The notes under the pieces are model-generated. The model saw only the letters and a list, made by a program, of their open reading frames with translations, was not told the DNA's origin and did no database searches. From DATBSL01 sp964561785 (GTDB taxonomy: Bacteria; Acidobacteriota; Vicinamibacteria; Fen-336), in NCBI GenBank assembly GCA_964561785.1, contig CAZLRF010000022.1, positions 16,393 to 80,392 on the forward strand: a DNA stretch of 64,000 nt, in the 5' to 3' direction. Of this stretch, positions 46,739 to 56,970 are shown one piece after another (the stretch's first letter is position 1; every line of letters begins with the position of its first letter). A program made the position numbers and the translations under genes.

Positions 46739-47839
46739 ATGGCCGAGCTCCGCAAGACGCCGCTTCACGACGTTCACCGGGACAGCGGGGCCAAGATGGT
46801 TCCCTTCGGCGGGTGGGACATGCCCGTCGAGTACTCGGGGCTGATCGCCGAGCACGGCGCCGTCCGGTCCGCCGCGGGCCTGTTCGACGTGTCCCACATG
46901 GGCCAGTTCGAGGTGGAGGGGGAGGCGGCCCTCGCCTTCCTCCAGCGGGTCACGTCGAACGACGTGGCGAAGCTCGTGGACGGGCAGGCCCAGTACTCCT
47001 CGCTGCCGATGCCGAGCGGCTGCCCGGTGGACGACGTCATCGTCTACCGCCGATCCGAGCGCCGCTACCTCGTGGTGGTCAACGCCGCGAACGTCGAGAA
47101 GGACTGGCGGTGGCTGCTCGATCAGAAGCCCTCCGGCTGCGGCCTGCACGACCTCTCCGACCGGTTCGCCCTGCTCGCGCTGCAGGGCCCGAAGGCCGAG
47201 GCGATCCTCCAGGGGCTCACCCCGCTCGACCTGTCCGCGATCGGGTTCTACCGCTTCGCGGAGGGCACGGTCGACGGCCACGACGCGATCGTGGCCCGCA
47301 CCGGCTACACCGGGGAGGACGGCTTCGAGATCTTCGTCGCCCCCTCCACCGCCCCCGGCCTGTGGCGGCGGATCATCGAGGCGGGAGCGCCCTTCGGCCT
47401 TCTCCCGGCCGGCCTCGGGGCTCGCGACACGCTCCGTCTCGAGGCCCGGATGATGCTCTACGGCAACGACATCGACGAGACGACGACCCTGATCGAGGCG
47501 GGGCTCGGGTGGATCGTCTCCACCCACGAGGCGAAAGGCGACTTCAACGGGCGAGCGATCCTCGCCGAGCAGAAGGCGAAGGGGGCGCCGCGCAAGCTCG
47601 TCGGCTTCGAGATGACGGAGCCCGGCATCCCGCGCCACGGCTACCCGGTCGCCCTCGACGGCGAGGTGGTCGGGGCGGTGACCTCCGGCACCTTCGCTCC
47701 CTTCCTCCGGAAGAGCATCGGCCTGTGCTACCTGCCCACCCCGCGCGCGGCGGTCGGGACCGAGATCGCGGTCGAGATCCGGGGCCGGAGGACCGCGGCG
47801 CGGGTGGTGCCGACCCCCTTCTACAAGCGACCCCGCTAG
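46739..47839 (+). CDS. gcvT: Glycine cleavage system aminomethyltransferase (T protein)
   Basis: 366 residues from the ATG at 46739; a GTG at 46724 would add five residues but lies at the predicted -10/+1. Folate-binding fold: KMVPFGGWDMPVEYSGLIAE, LFDVSHMGQFEV, ARTGYTGEDGFEIF, LGARDTLRLEARMMLYGNDI, ending KPFYKR-like. It transfers the methylene group from H-protein lipoyl arm to tetrahydrofolate, releasing ammonia. First gene of gcvT-H-P. Confidence 0.96.
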   Translation: MAELRKTPLHDVHRDSGAKMVPFGGWDMPVEYSGLIAEHGAVRSAAGLFDVSHMGQFEVEGEAALAFLQRVTSNDVAKLVDGQAQYSSLPMPSGCPVDDVIVYRRSERRYLVVVNAANVEKDWRWLLDQKPSGCGLHDLSDRFALLALQGPKAEAILQGLTPLDLSAIGFYRFAEGTVDGHDAIVARTGYTGEDGFEIFVAPSTAPGLWRRIIEAGAPFGLLPAGLGARDTLRLEARMMLYGNDIDETTTLIEAGLGWIVSTHEAKGDFNGRAILAEQKAKGAPRKLVGFEMTEPGIPRHGYPVALDGEVVGAVTSGTFAPFLRKSIGLCYLPTPRAAVGTEIAVEIRGRRTAARVVPTPFYKRPR

Positions 47840-47847
47840 GAGGCTCC

Positions 47848-48234
47848 ATGTACCCCCAGGACTGCCGCTACTCGAAGGACCACGAGTGGATCAAGGTCGA
47901 GGGCGACCGCGGCCGCGTCGGGATCACCGAATACGCGCAGAAGCAGCTCGGGGACGTCGTCTTCCTGGAGCTGCCCGAGGTCGGCAAGGCGTTCGCGGCC
48001 GGCGAGCAGTTCGGCACCGTCGAGTCCGTGAAGGCCGTCTCCGAGCTCTACGCCCCCGTGGCCGGGAAGGTCGTCGAGGTGAACTCCGCCCTCGCCTCGA
48101 AGCCCGAGACGATCAACAAGGACCCGCACGGCGCGGCCTGGATGATCGTCCTCGAGATCGCCGACCCGGCCCAACTCAGCGGCCTCCTCGACGCCGCCGC
48201 CTACCAGGCGCTCGTCGACAGCGAGGCCAAGTAG
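47848..48234 (+). CDS. gcvH: Glycine cleavage system H protein
   Basis: 128 residues behind TAGGAGG. Lipoyl domain with the lipoylated Lys in GTVESVKAVSELYAPV; VGITEYAQKQLGDVVFLELP precedes it. The lipoyl arm shuttles the aminomethyl group from GcvP to GcvT and later needs dihydrolipoamide dehydrogenase, which is not in the window. Eight bases after gcvT. Confidence 0.97.
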   Translation: MYPQDCRYSKDHEWIKVEGDRGRVGITEYAQKQLGDVVFLELPEVGKAFAAGEQFGTVESVKAVSELYAPVAGKVVEVNSALASKPETINKDPHGAAWMIVLEIADPAQLSGLLDAAAYQALVDSEAK

Positions 48235-48250
48235 CCGCCGAAGGAGTCCC

Positions 48251-51151
<2,901 letters not shown>

Positions 51152-51159
51152 GGCGCCCC

Positions 51160-51861
51160 GTGGCCGAGATCCGGCGACGGCCCGGACCGGCGGGGGCCTC
51201 CCCCCGCCCGGCGCCCGCGAGGCCGGCTTCGCGCGGCCCGGGTCTCGTCTCGCTCGTGCTCGGGCCCGCCGCCCTGACCCTCGCGGTGACGCTCCTGCGC
51301 CTCGTGGGCGAGCTGCGCGAGTGGTCTCCCGCGTGGTGGAGCCGCCTGCCCGGCGGAGGCCTCTCCCCGCTCGGGATCACCTGGCTGCCCCCGCTCGTCG
51401 GCCTCTACCTCGGGTGGCGGCTGTCCCGGGCGGGGGTGGCCGCGCCCTCTCCCGGGAGGGGGCTCGGGCTTCCGGCGGGAGCGCTCGCCGCCGGCTTCCT
51501 GCTCGCGAGCCTCGCCGAGCGGGCCTTTCAGCCGTCGTGGACGGCGAGCTACGTGCTGTGGGCGGGGGCGGGTCTCGCGGTGGCCGCGGCGTCCTTCGCC
51601 GCCTGGCCTGCGCTCGGACGGGCGCTCGTGGTCTACGCGCTCGCCGCGCGCGTCCCGGTGGTCCTCGTGATGGCCGTCGCCGCCTGGCGGGCCTGGGGCA
51701 CGCACTACGACGCGGTGCCCCCCGGCTTCCCGGCCATGCCGCCGCTCAAGCGGTGGCTGTGGCTGGCCCTGCCCCAGCTGACCGCCTGGGTGGGGTGGAC
51801 GCTCGCGACGGGCGCCCTCGCCGGCGCCGCCGGCGCTCGCCTCGCGCGGCGCCGCGGCTGA
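51160..51861 (+). CDS. Predicted membrane protein downstream of gcvP
   Basis: 233 residues, GTG start. A basic Pro/Arg-rich N-terminus of about 30 residues is followed by five or six hydrophobic spans (PGLVSLVLGPAALTLAVTLL, AGALAAGFLLASLAERAF, VLWAGAGLAVAAASFAAW, ARVPVVLVMAVAAWRAWG, LPQLTAWVGWTLATGALAG). HYDAVPPGFPAMPPLKRWLW lies in a loop. It resembles small acidobacterial-type hypothetical membrane proteins but no function is known. Probably read through from the gcv operon. Confidence 0.72.
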   Translation: MAEIRRRPGPAGASPRPAPARPASRGPGLVSLVLGPAALTLAVTLLRLVGELREWSPAWWSRLPGGGLSPLGITWLPPLVGLYLGWRLSRAGVAAPSPGRGLGLPAGALAAGFLLASLAERAFQPSWTASYVLWAGAGLAVAAASFAAWPALGRALVVYALAARVPVVLVMAVAAWRAWGTHYDAVPPGFPAMPPLKRWLWLALPQLTAWVGWTLATGALAGAAGARLARRRG

Positions 51862-51898
51862 CCGCGACGGGCCCCTCGCTCCGGGGGCGGGGCCCGGC

Positions 51899-51904
51899 TA
51901 TAAT
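51899..51904 (+). promoter_or_regulatory. Consensus -10 box for the EAL gene
   Basis: A perfect TATAAT in GGCTATAATCGCGC, 42 bases ahead of the chosen TTG start. Transcription would begin near 51911. No good -35 at 17 bases. An AACCGGTT palindrome (51925-51932) sits just before the ribosome site GGGAGAAGG and could be an operator. Confidence 0.5.
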
Positions 51905-51945
51905 CGCGCAACCGGCGGCGCTTCAACCGGTTGGGAGAAGGCGCG

Positions 51946-53214
51946 TTGTACTCGGCGATTCCCACCTACCACGAGCGGCTCGACCAGCTCACCGCGCAGC
52001 TGCGGGAGGTGGGGCACCTCGCCCTGATGCTGATCGACGCCTCCGAGCTCGCGCAGGTCGAGCACGACTACGGCTCGCGGGCGTTCGAGGAGGTGCTCAC
52101 CGCGGTCAGCTCCCTCGTGGCCGAGCTGCAGGGCCGCGAGGTGCGCAGCTGCGACCTGCTGACGCTCAACGAGCGGGGCGGCAACGCCTTCCTGCTCTTC
52201 CTCGCGCCCCGGCGCGGCGAGGACGAGGGCCGGCCGCGCATCCACGACCTCGAGGCGATCACCCGACGCGTGGCCGACGAGATGAACCGCAAGCTCGCCG
52301 CCCTGCGCTCCCCGTACCTGCGGGGCCGCCGCAAGGTCACGGTGGGCTTCGCCGTGGTGTTCCACAACCCGCTCATCATGGCGGAGCGGGTGGTGGCCCG
52401 CCTCGTGGGAGAGGCGTGGGAGAGCGTTCGCATCCAGAGGATGCAGTTCGAGTTCCAGACGCGGTGCCGGCTCCAGGACGTCCTCCTCGGCCAGCAGATC
52501 TCCACGGTGTTCCAGCCCATCGTCGACCTGCAGCGGGGGGGGCTGCTGGGCTTCGAGGCCCTCTCCCGGGGCCCGGCCGGCACCCAGCAGAACAGCCCGC
52601 TCAACCTCTTCGAGGCCGCGGCGGCCACGGACCTCGTGTTCGAGCTCGATCGCCACTGCCGCCGCCGCGCCCTGCGCACGGCCCGCGACCTCCCCTCCCC
52701 CCACCGGCTGTTCGTCAACGTCGTGCCCGCCTCGATGTACGACCCCGACTTCCAGGGGGCCGCCCTCATTCGCCTCCTCGAGGGCCTCGGCCTCTCCCCC
52801 GGGCGCATCGTGCTCGAGGTCTCGGAGCAGTACGCGATCGAGAACTACACGCTCTTCGTCGAGGCCCTCCAGAACTTCACGCAGATGGGCTTCTCGATCG
52901 CGGTCGACGACATCGGGGCCGGCTACTCGGGGCTCGAGAAGATCGCCCACCTCAACCCGCGCTACCTGAAGTTCGACATGCAGCTCGTCCGGGACATCGA
53001 CGAGAGCCACGTCAAGCGCGAGATGGCCCGCGCCCTCAAGACGTTCGCGGACAAGATGGACTCGCAGATCATCGCCGAGGGCATCGAGCGCGAGGGCGAG
53101 AAGCGGGCCTGCGCGGAGCTCGGGATCGACTTCGGGCAGGGCTACCTGCTCGCGCGCCCCGCGCCGCTCGACACCTTCGACCTCAGCGCGACGACGCCTT
53201 CCGCAGCCGGATGA
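51946..53214 (+). CDS. Cyclic-di-GMP phosphodiesterase (EAL) with degenerate GGDEF domain
   Basis: 422 residues from the TTG five bases after GGGAGAAGG; an earlier TTG at 51931 is less well placed. Residues 1-165 resemble a GGDEF domain but the signature is NERGGNAFLLF, so it cannot be a diguanylate cyclase. Residues 170-415 are EAL: FEALSRG, LFVNVVPASMYD, VLEVSEQYAIEN, VDDIGAGYSGLEKIA, YLKFDMQL, IIAEGIE and FGQGYLLARPAP keep all metal and catalytic positions, so it should hydrolyse c-di-GMP. No membrane span or response-regulator domain is present. Its 3' end overlaps rarA by 32 bases, tail to tail. Confidence 0.9.
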   Translation: MYSAIPTYHERLDQLTAQLREVGHLALMLIDASELAQVEHDYGSRAFEEVLTAVSSLVAELQGREVRSCDLLTLNERGGNAFLLFLAPRRGEDEGRPRIHDLEAITRRVADEMNRKLAALRSPYLRGRRKVTVGFAVVFHNPLIMAERVVARLVGEAWESVRIQRMQFEFQTRCRLQDVLLGQQISTVFQPIVDLQRGGLLGFEALSRGPAGTQQNSPLNLFEAAAATDLVFELDRHCRRRALRTARDLPSPHRLFVNVVPASMYDPDFQGAALIRLLEGLGLSPGRIVLEVSEQYAIENYTLFVEALQNFTQMGFSIAVDDIGAGYSGLEKIAHLNPRYLKFDMQLVRDIDESHVKREMARALKTFADKMDSQIIAEGIEREGEKRACAELGIDFGQGYLLARPAPLDTFDLSATTPSAAG

Positions 53215-54583
53215 GGCGGGCCGCCTCGAGCCGCGCGGCCGCGTCCTTCTCGCGCCCGCGGTCCGTCGGCCGGTAGTAGCGGCGGCCGGCGAGCGCCTCG
53301 GGCAGGCACTCCATCGCCGCGACGCCCTCCGGCTCGTCGTGCGCGTAGCGGTAGCCCTTCCCGTAGCCGAGGTCCCTCATGAGGCCGGTCGGCGCGTTGC
53401 GGATCGAGGGGGGCACGGGCTCCGCTCGCGTCTCGAGGGCGTCCTTCGCCGCCTCGGCGTACGCCACGTCGAGCGCGTTGCTCTTCGGCGCCGCGGCGAG
53501 GTACACGACGAGCTCGGCGAGGGCGAGCGCCCCCTCGGGCAGCCCCACGAAGTGCACGGCCTGCTGCGCGGCCACCGCCACCAGGAGGGCGAGCGGGTCG
53601 GCCAGGCCCACGTCCTCGGAGGCGAATCGCACGAGGCGGCGGGCGACGTAGAGCGGGTCCTCCCCCGCCTCGATCATCCGGGCGAGCCAGTAGAGCCCGG
53701 CGTCGGCGTCGGAGTTGCGGATCGACTTGTGCAGCGCCGAGACGACGTTGAAGTGCTCCTCGCCAGCCCGGTCGTACAGGAGCGCCTTGCGGGCGAAGGC
53801 CTGCCGCATCGTCGCGAGGTCGACCCGCCGCCCGCCGTCCTCGCCCGGCGCCGCGGTGGTCGCGGCGAGCTCGAGGACGTTGAGGGCGGTGCGGGCGTCG
53901 CCGTCCGCGGCCGCCGCCAGGAACGAGAGCGCGTCCGGGTCGGCCTCGACCCGCCAGGAGCCGAGGCCGCGGGGGACGTCCGCGAGGGCCTGGCGCAGGA
54001 CGCGCAGGAGGTCCTCCGTCCCGAGCGGCCGCAGGACCACCACCCGCGAGCGGGAGAGGAGAGCCGCGTTCACCTCGAACGAGGGGTTCTCGGTCGTCGC
54101 CCCGATGAGGACGATGTCGCCCTTCTCGACGTGGGCGAGCAGCGCGTCCTGCTGCGCCTTGTTGAAGCGGTGGATCTCGTCGATGAAGACGACGGTGCGG
54201 CGGCCCTCGCCGCGCCGCCGCTCCTCGGCCGCCCGCAGGACCTCGCGCAGCTCCTTGACGCCGGAGAGCACGGCGCTCATCGCCACGAAGCGGGCCTTCG
54301 TCAGCCGGCGGATCACGAGGGCGAGGGTCGTCTTCCCGGACCCGGGCGGGCCCCAGAGGATGAGCGAGCGGAGCTGGTCCTGCTCGATGGCGCGCCGAAG
54401 GGGACGGCCGGGGCCGAGCACCTCCTCCTGGCCCAGGATCTCGTCGAGCGTGCGCGGGCGCAGGCGGTCGGCGAGGGGCGCGTCGGCTCGGGGCTCCCCC
54501 GGCTCTTGCTCCTCGCCGCGGGGCGCCGGCCGTCCCGCGTCGGGGAAGAGCGAGCCGCTCGCGTCGCGGGGCGGACGCGCCAC
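53183..54583 (-). CDS. rarA: Replication-associated recombination protein A (RarA/MgsA)
   Basis: 466 residues from a GTG two bases after the upstream stop. AAA+ ATPase with LADRLRPRTLDEILGQEEVL at the start, Walker A GPPGSGKTT, Walker B VVFIDEIHRFNKAQQDALL, sensor-1 GATTENPSFEV, and the MgsA C-terminal domain with SIRNSDADAGLYWLARMIEA and LPEGALALAELVVYLA. It acts at stalled replication forks. The N-terminal 30 residues are a low-complexity extension that includes a SLFPD-like motif (GSLFPDAG), possibly a clamp-binding peptide. Confidence 0.95.
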   Translation of the reverse strand: MARPPRDASGSLFPDAGRPAPRGEEQEPGEPRADAPLADRLRPRTLDEILGQEEVLGPGRPLRRAIEQDQLRSLILWGPPGSGKTTLALVIRRLTKARFVAMSAVLSGVKELREVLRAAEERRRGEGRRTVVFIDEIHRFNKAQQDALLAHVEKGDIVLIGATTENPSFEVNAALLSRSRVVVLRPLGTEDLLRVLRQALADVPRGLGSWRVEADPDALSFLAAAADGDARTALNVLELAATTAAPGEDGGRRVDLATMRQAFARKALLYDRAGEEHFNVVSALHKSIRNSDADAGLYWLARMIEAGEDPLYVARRLVRFASEDVGLADPLALLVAVAAQQAVHFVGLPEGALALAELVVYLAAAPKSNALDVAYAEAAKDALETRAEPVPPSIRNAPTGLMRDLGYGKGYRYAHDEPEGVAAMECLPEALAGRRYYRPTDRGREKDAAARLEAARLIRLRKASSR

Positions 54584-54585
54584 GC

Positions 54586-55395
54586 TCAGCGCCCCCCCGC
54601 GGGGAACCCCCGCTGGCGCGCGGCCTCGAAGAGGACGAGGGCGGCGGCGGCGGCCACGTTCAGGCTCTCGACCGCTCCGGCGAGGGGGATGCGCACGAGA
54701 GAGGAGGCTCGCTCGATCGCGGCGGCCGAGAGACCGCGCCCCTCGCTCCCGACCACCACCGCCACGGGGCCGCGGAGGTCGGCCGCATCGTAGCGGAGCT
54801 CGCCGTCGGCCGCGGTCGCGACGACACGCAGCCCCCGCTCCCGAAGCGCCTCGATCTCGCCCCCGACCTCGCCCCCGCGCGCCACCGGGAGCCGGAACGC
54901 GCTGCCCATGGACCCGCGCAGCGCCTTCCAGGAGAACGGGTCGGCGCACCCGGCGGCGAGGATCGCCCCCGTCGCGCCGGCGGCCTCCGCCGTGCGGACG
55001 AGCGCGCCGACGTTGCCGGGGTTCTGCACGCCGTCGGCCACCAGCACGAGCGGGGTGCCGGAGAAGATCCTCGCCGCGTCGGACTGCGGCCGGCGAGCGA
55101 GGGCGAGGACGCCCCGGGAGGTCTCGAGCTCCGAGAGCGAGGCGACGAGGGCCGGGGCCATGCGGTGCACGCGGACGCCCCGGTCCCGCAGCGCGGAGAC
55201 GACGCCGAGCGAGGCCGGCGACCGCTCGGCCTCGGGCGTCGCCACCGCCTCGACCACCGCGACGCCCGCGGCGAGGGCCTCGGCGACGAGCCGCGGCCCC
55301 TCGAGGAGGCACAGCTCGCCGCCGCGGTCCCGCCGCGCGCGCAGTCGCCGGTAGACCGGGTTCGCGCGGCTCGTGAGCGTCTGCGGGGGGGCCAT
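54586..55395 (-). CDS. SpoU-family RNA 2'-O-methyltransferase (TrmH/RlmB-like)
   Basis: 269 residues from the ATG at 55395. N-terminal L30e-like RNA-binding part (RANPVYRRLRARRDRGGELC, LLEGPRLVAEAL), then the knotted SPOUT domain: VQNPGNVGALVRTAEAAGA, VVVGSEGRGLSAAAIE and IPLAGAVESLNVAAAAALVL. It methylates a ribose in rRNA or tRNA using SAM; the closest match by eye is the RlmB/TsnR-like 23S group. It is followed at once by rarA and shares a divergent promoter with greA. No ribosome binding site precedes the ATG. Confidence 0.92.
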   Translation of the reverse strand: MAPPQTLTSRANPVYRRLRARRDRGGELCLLEGPRLVAEALAAGVAVVEAVATPEAERSPASLGVVSALRDRGVRVHRMAPALVASLSELETSRGVLALARRPQSDAARIFSGTPLVLVADGVQNPGNVGALVRTAEAAGATGAILAAGCADPFSWKALRGSMGSAFRLPVARGGEVGGEIEALRERGLRVVATAADGELRYDAADLRGPVAVVVGSEGRGLSAAAIERASSLVRIPLAGAVESLNVAAAAALVLFEAARQRGFPAGGR

Positions 55396-55408
55396 CGCCG
55401 GAGGAGCC

Positions 55409-55421
55409 GTGATAGTATCAC
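55409..55421. promoter_or_regulatory. Symmetrical divergent promoter between SpoU methyltransferase and greA
   Basis: GTGATA-G-TATCAC is a perfect 13-base palindrome midway between the two divergent genes. It gives TAGTAT as a -10 for greA (start at 55463) and TACTAT as a -10 for the methyltransferase (start at 55395). The two -10 boxes overlap almost fully, so the polymerases would compete for the same DNA. Confidence 0.5.
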
Positions 55422-55462
55422 CGGGCGTTCGCCTCGCCCGGGGCGGGAGCTTCCACGGACAC

Positions 55463-55951
55463 ATGATCGATCTCAAGAAGCGGCTTCAGGAGGAGATCCA
55501 GACCCTCGAGTACGAGCTCAAGGTCCACCTGCCGAAGGAGATCCTGAAGGCGCGCGAGCACGGCGACCTGCGGGAGAACGCGGAGTACAAGGCGGCGAAG
55601 GAGAGACAGGGCTTCCTCCAGGCCCGGGTGGCGCAGCTTCACCGCCGCCTCGCCGCCCTCAACATGGTGAACCTCGACCGCATCCCCCGCGACAAGGTCG
55701 GGCTCGGCTCGGTGGTCACGCTCCGGCTCGAGGGCAGCGGCGAGCAGGTGGTCTACGAGATCGTGGTGCCGGAGGACTCCGACCCCGCGACCGGACGCAT
55801 CTCGCCCTCCTCGCCGATCGGCAAGTGCCTCCTCGGCCACGAGGAGGGGGACGCGGTCGAGGTCAAGGTGCCCGCGGGGACGAAGGCCTACGAGATCGTC
55901 AAGCTCGTGACGATCCACGACCAGGCGGAGGCCGAGTCGCCCTCCGCGTGA
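55463..55951 (+). CDS. greA: Transcription elongation factor GreA
   Basis: 162 residues, normal length. N-terminal coiled coil with the acidic tip (REHGDLRENAEYKAAKERQ, Asp and Glu that reach the RNA polymerase active site) and FKBP-like C-terminal domain (SPIGKCLLGHEEGDAVEVKV). It stimulates cleavage of backtracked RNA. Weak ribosome site. Its stop overlaps the start of the UvrC-like gene, making it the head of a run of five genes to the terminator at 60106. Confidence 0.95.
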   Translation: MIDLKKRLQEEIQTLEYELKVHLPKEILKAREHGDLRENAEYKAAKERQGFLQARVAQLHRRLAALNMVNLDRIPRDKVGLGSVVTLRLEGSGEQVVYEIVVPEDSDPATGRISPSSPIGKCLLGHEEGDAVEVKVPAGTKAYEIVKLVTIHDQAEAESPSA

Positions 55952-56970
55952 GCCTCCCCGCGCTCGCGCTCGTCCCCCTCGCCGGCGACCCCGCGGGCGC
56001 CCTCGCGCGCGTTCCTCCGAGGCCCGGCGTGGGGCAGATCCTCGGGCCCGGGGAGAAGAGCCTGGTGCTCGCGACCGCCTCCAACCTCCGGCGCTGGGCC
56101 TCCTCCCGCCTCGGCCTCGGGCGGCCGCCTCTCGCCGGGCGCCGGCCGAAGACCGACCTGTCCGGGATCGCGACCGCGATCGGCTGGGCGGAGGCGGACG
56201 GGCCGTTCCGCCAGAGGCTGCTCTACGAACGGCTCCTGGCCGGCCTCGTCCCCCTCTCCGCGCGCCGCGACCTCAAGCCTCCCGCCTTCCTCCACCTCGA
56301 CCCCGCCGAGCGCTTCCCGCGGGTGAGCGTGCGGCCGGCCGGGACCGGGGCTCTGTTCGGCCCCTTCCGCGACCGCCGGGCGGCCGAGAAGGCCAGGGAC
56401 GCGCTCCACCGGCTCTTCCCGCTCCGCCCCTGCGACCTCGCGTTCGAGCCGGACCCCGCTCTCCCCCTCGGCCTCGCGTGCCTCTACGCGCAGGTGCGCT
56501 CGTGCGCGGCGCCGTGCCTCGCCCGGGTGAGCGAGGCGGACTACCGCGCGCTCGCCGCGCGGGCCGCGGCCTGGCTCGCCGACCCCCTCGCGCGCGAGGG
56601 CGCGCCGGCGGCCGTGCCGGCCGTCGTCGCCGCCGCGGACGCCGCGCGAGCGGTCGTCGTGGACGCGGGCCGCCTGACCGTCGGGCTCTACCCGGTCCGC
56701 GCCGGCCGCGTTCTCGACTCGGCCGCGGTCCTCGTCGGTGCGGCCGGGCTCGACGACGCCGTCGCCGCGCTGTCGTGGCCGGAGACCGAGGGCCCCGACG
56801 ACTGGCCGTGGCTCGCCGCGTGGCTGCGCTCGCCCAGGGGGCGGGCCGGCTTCGTGCCCGCCCGCGCGGACCGAGCCGACCTCGCCGCCGCGGTGCGCGC
56901 GGCGCTTCCCGCGCGCTTCGCCGCCCCCGTCCGGGGTGGTAACGTAGGGCTGGCCCCGGAGGGGACGTGA
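55948..56970 (+). CDS. UvrC N-terminus-like protein with decayed GIY-YIG site
   Basis: 340 residues, GTG overlapping the greA stop. The region PRPGVGQILGPGEKSLVLAT then ASNLRRWASSRLG lines up with UvrC PxPGVYxFxDxxGxxLYVGKAxNLRxRV, but GIY and YIG are gone. The next part keeps UvrC features: LFGPFRDRRAAEKARDALHR, LFPLRPCD and LACLYAQVRSCAAPCLARV, the Cys-bearing segment. No UVR motif, RNase H domain or HhH follows; instead there is an Ala-rich C-terminal half. The true uvrC is at 35077. It may bind DNA or damage without cutting, or be turning into something new. Confidence 0.8.
   Translation: MSLPALALVPLAGDPAGALARVPPRPGVGQILGPGEKSLVLATASNLRRWASSRLGLGRPPLAGRRPKTDLSGIATAIGWAEADGPFRQRLLYERLLAGLVPLSARRDLKPPAFLHLDPAERFPRVSVRPAGTGALFGPFRDRRAAEKARDALHRLFPLRPCDLAFEPDPALPLGLACLYAQVRSCAAPCLARVSEADYRALAARAAAWLADPLAREGAPAAVPAVVAAADAARAVVVDAGRLTVGLYPVRAGRVLDSAAVLVGAAGLDDAVAALSWPETEGPDDWPWLAAWLRSPRGRAGFVPARADRADLAAAVRAALPARFAAPVRGGNVGLAPEGT

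Noticed and set aside
51931..53214. Active diguanylate cyclase in the EAL protein
   Set aside because: The GGDEF position reads GGNAF, so the cyclase site is lost; only the EAL half is complete.
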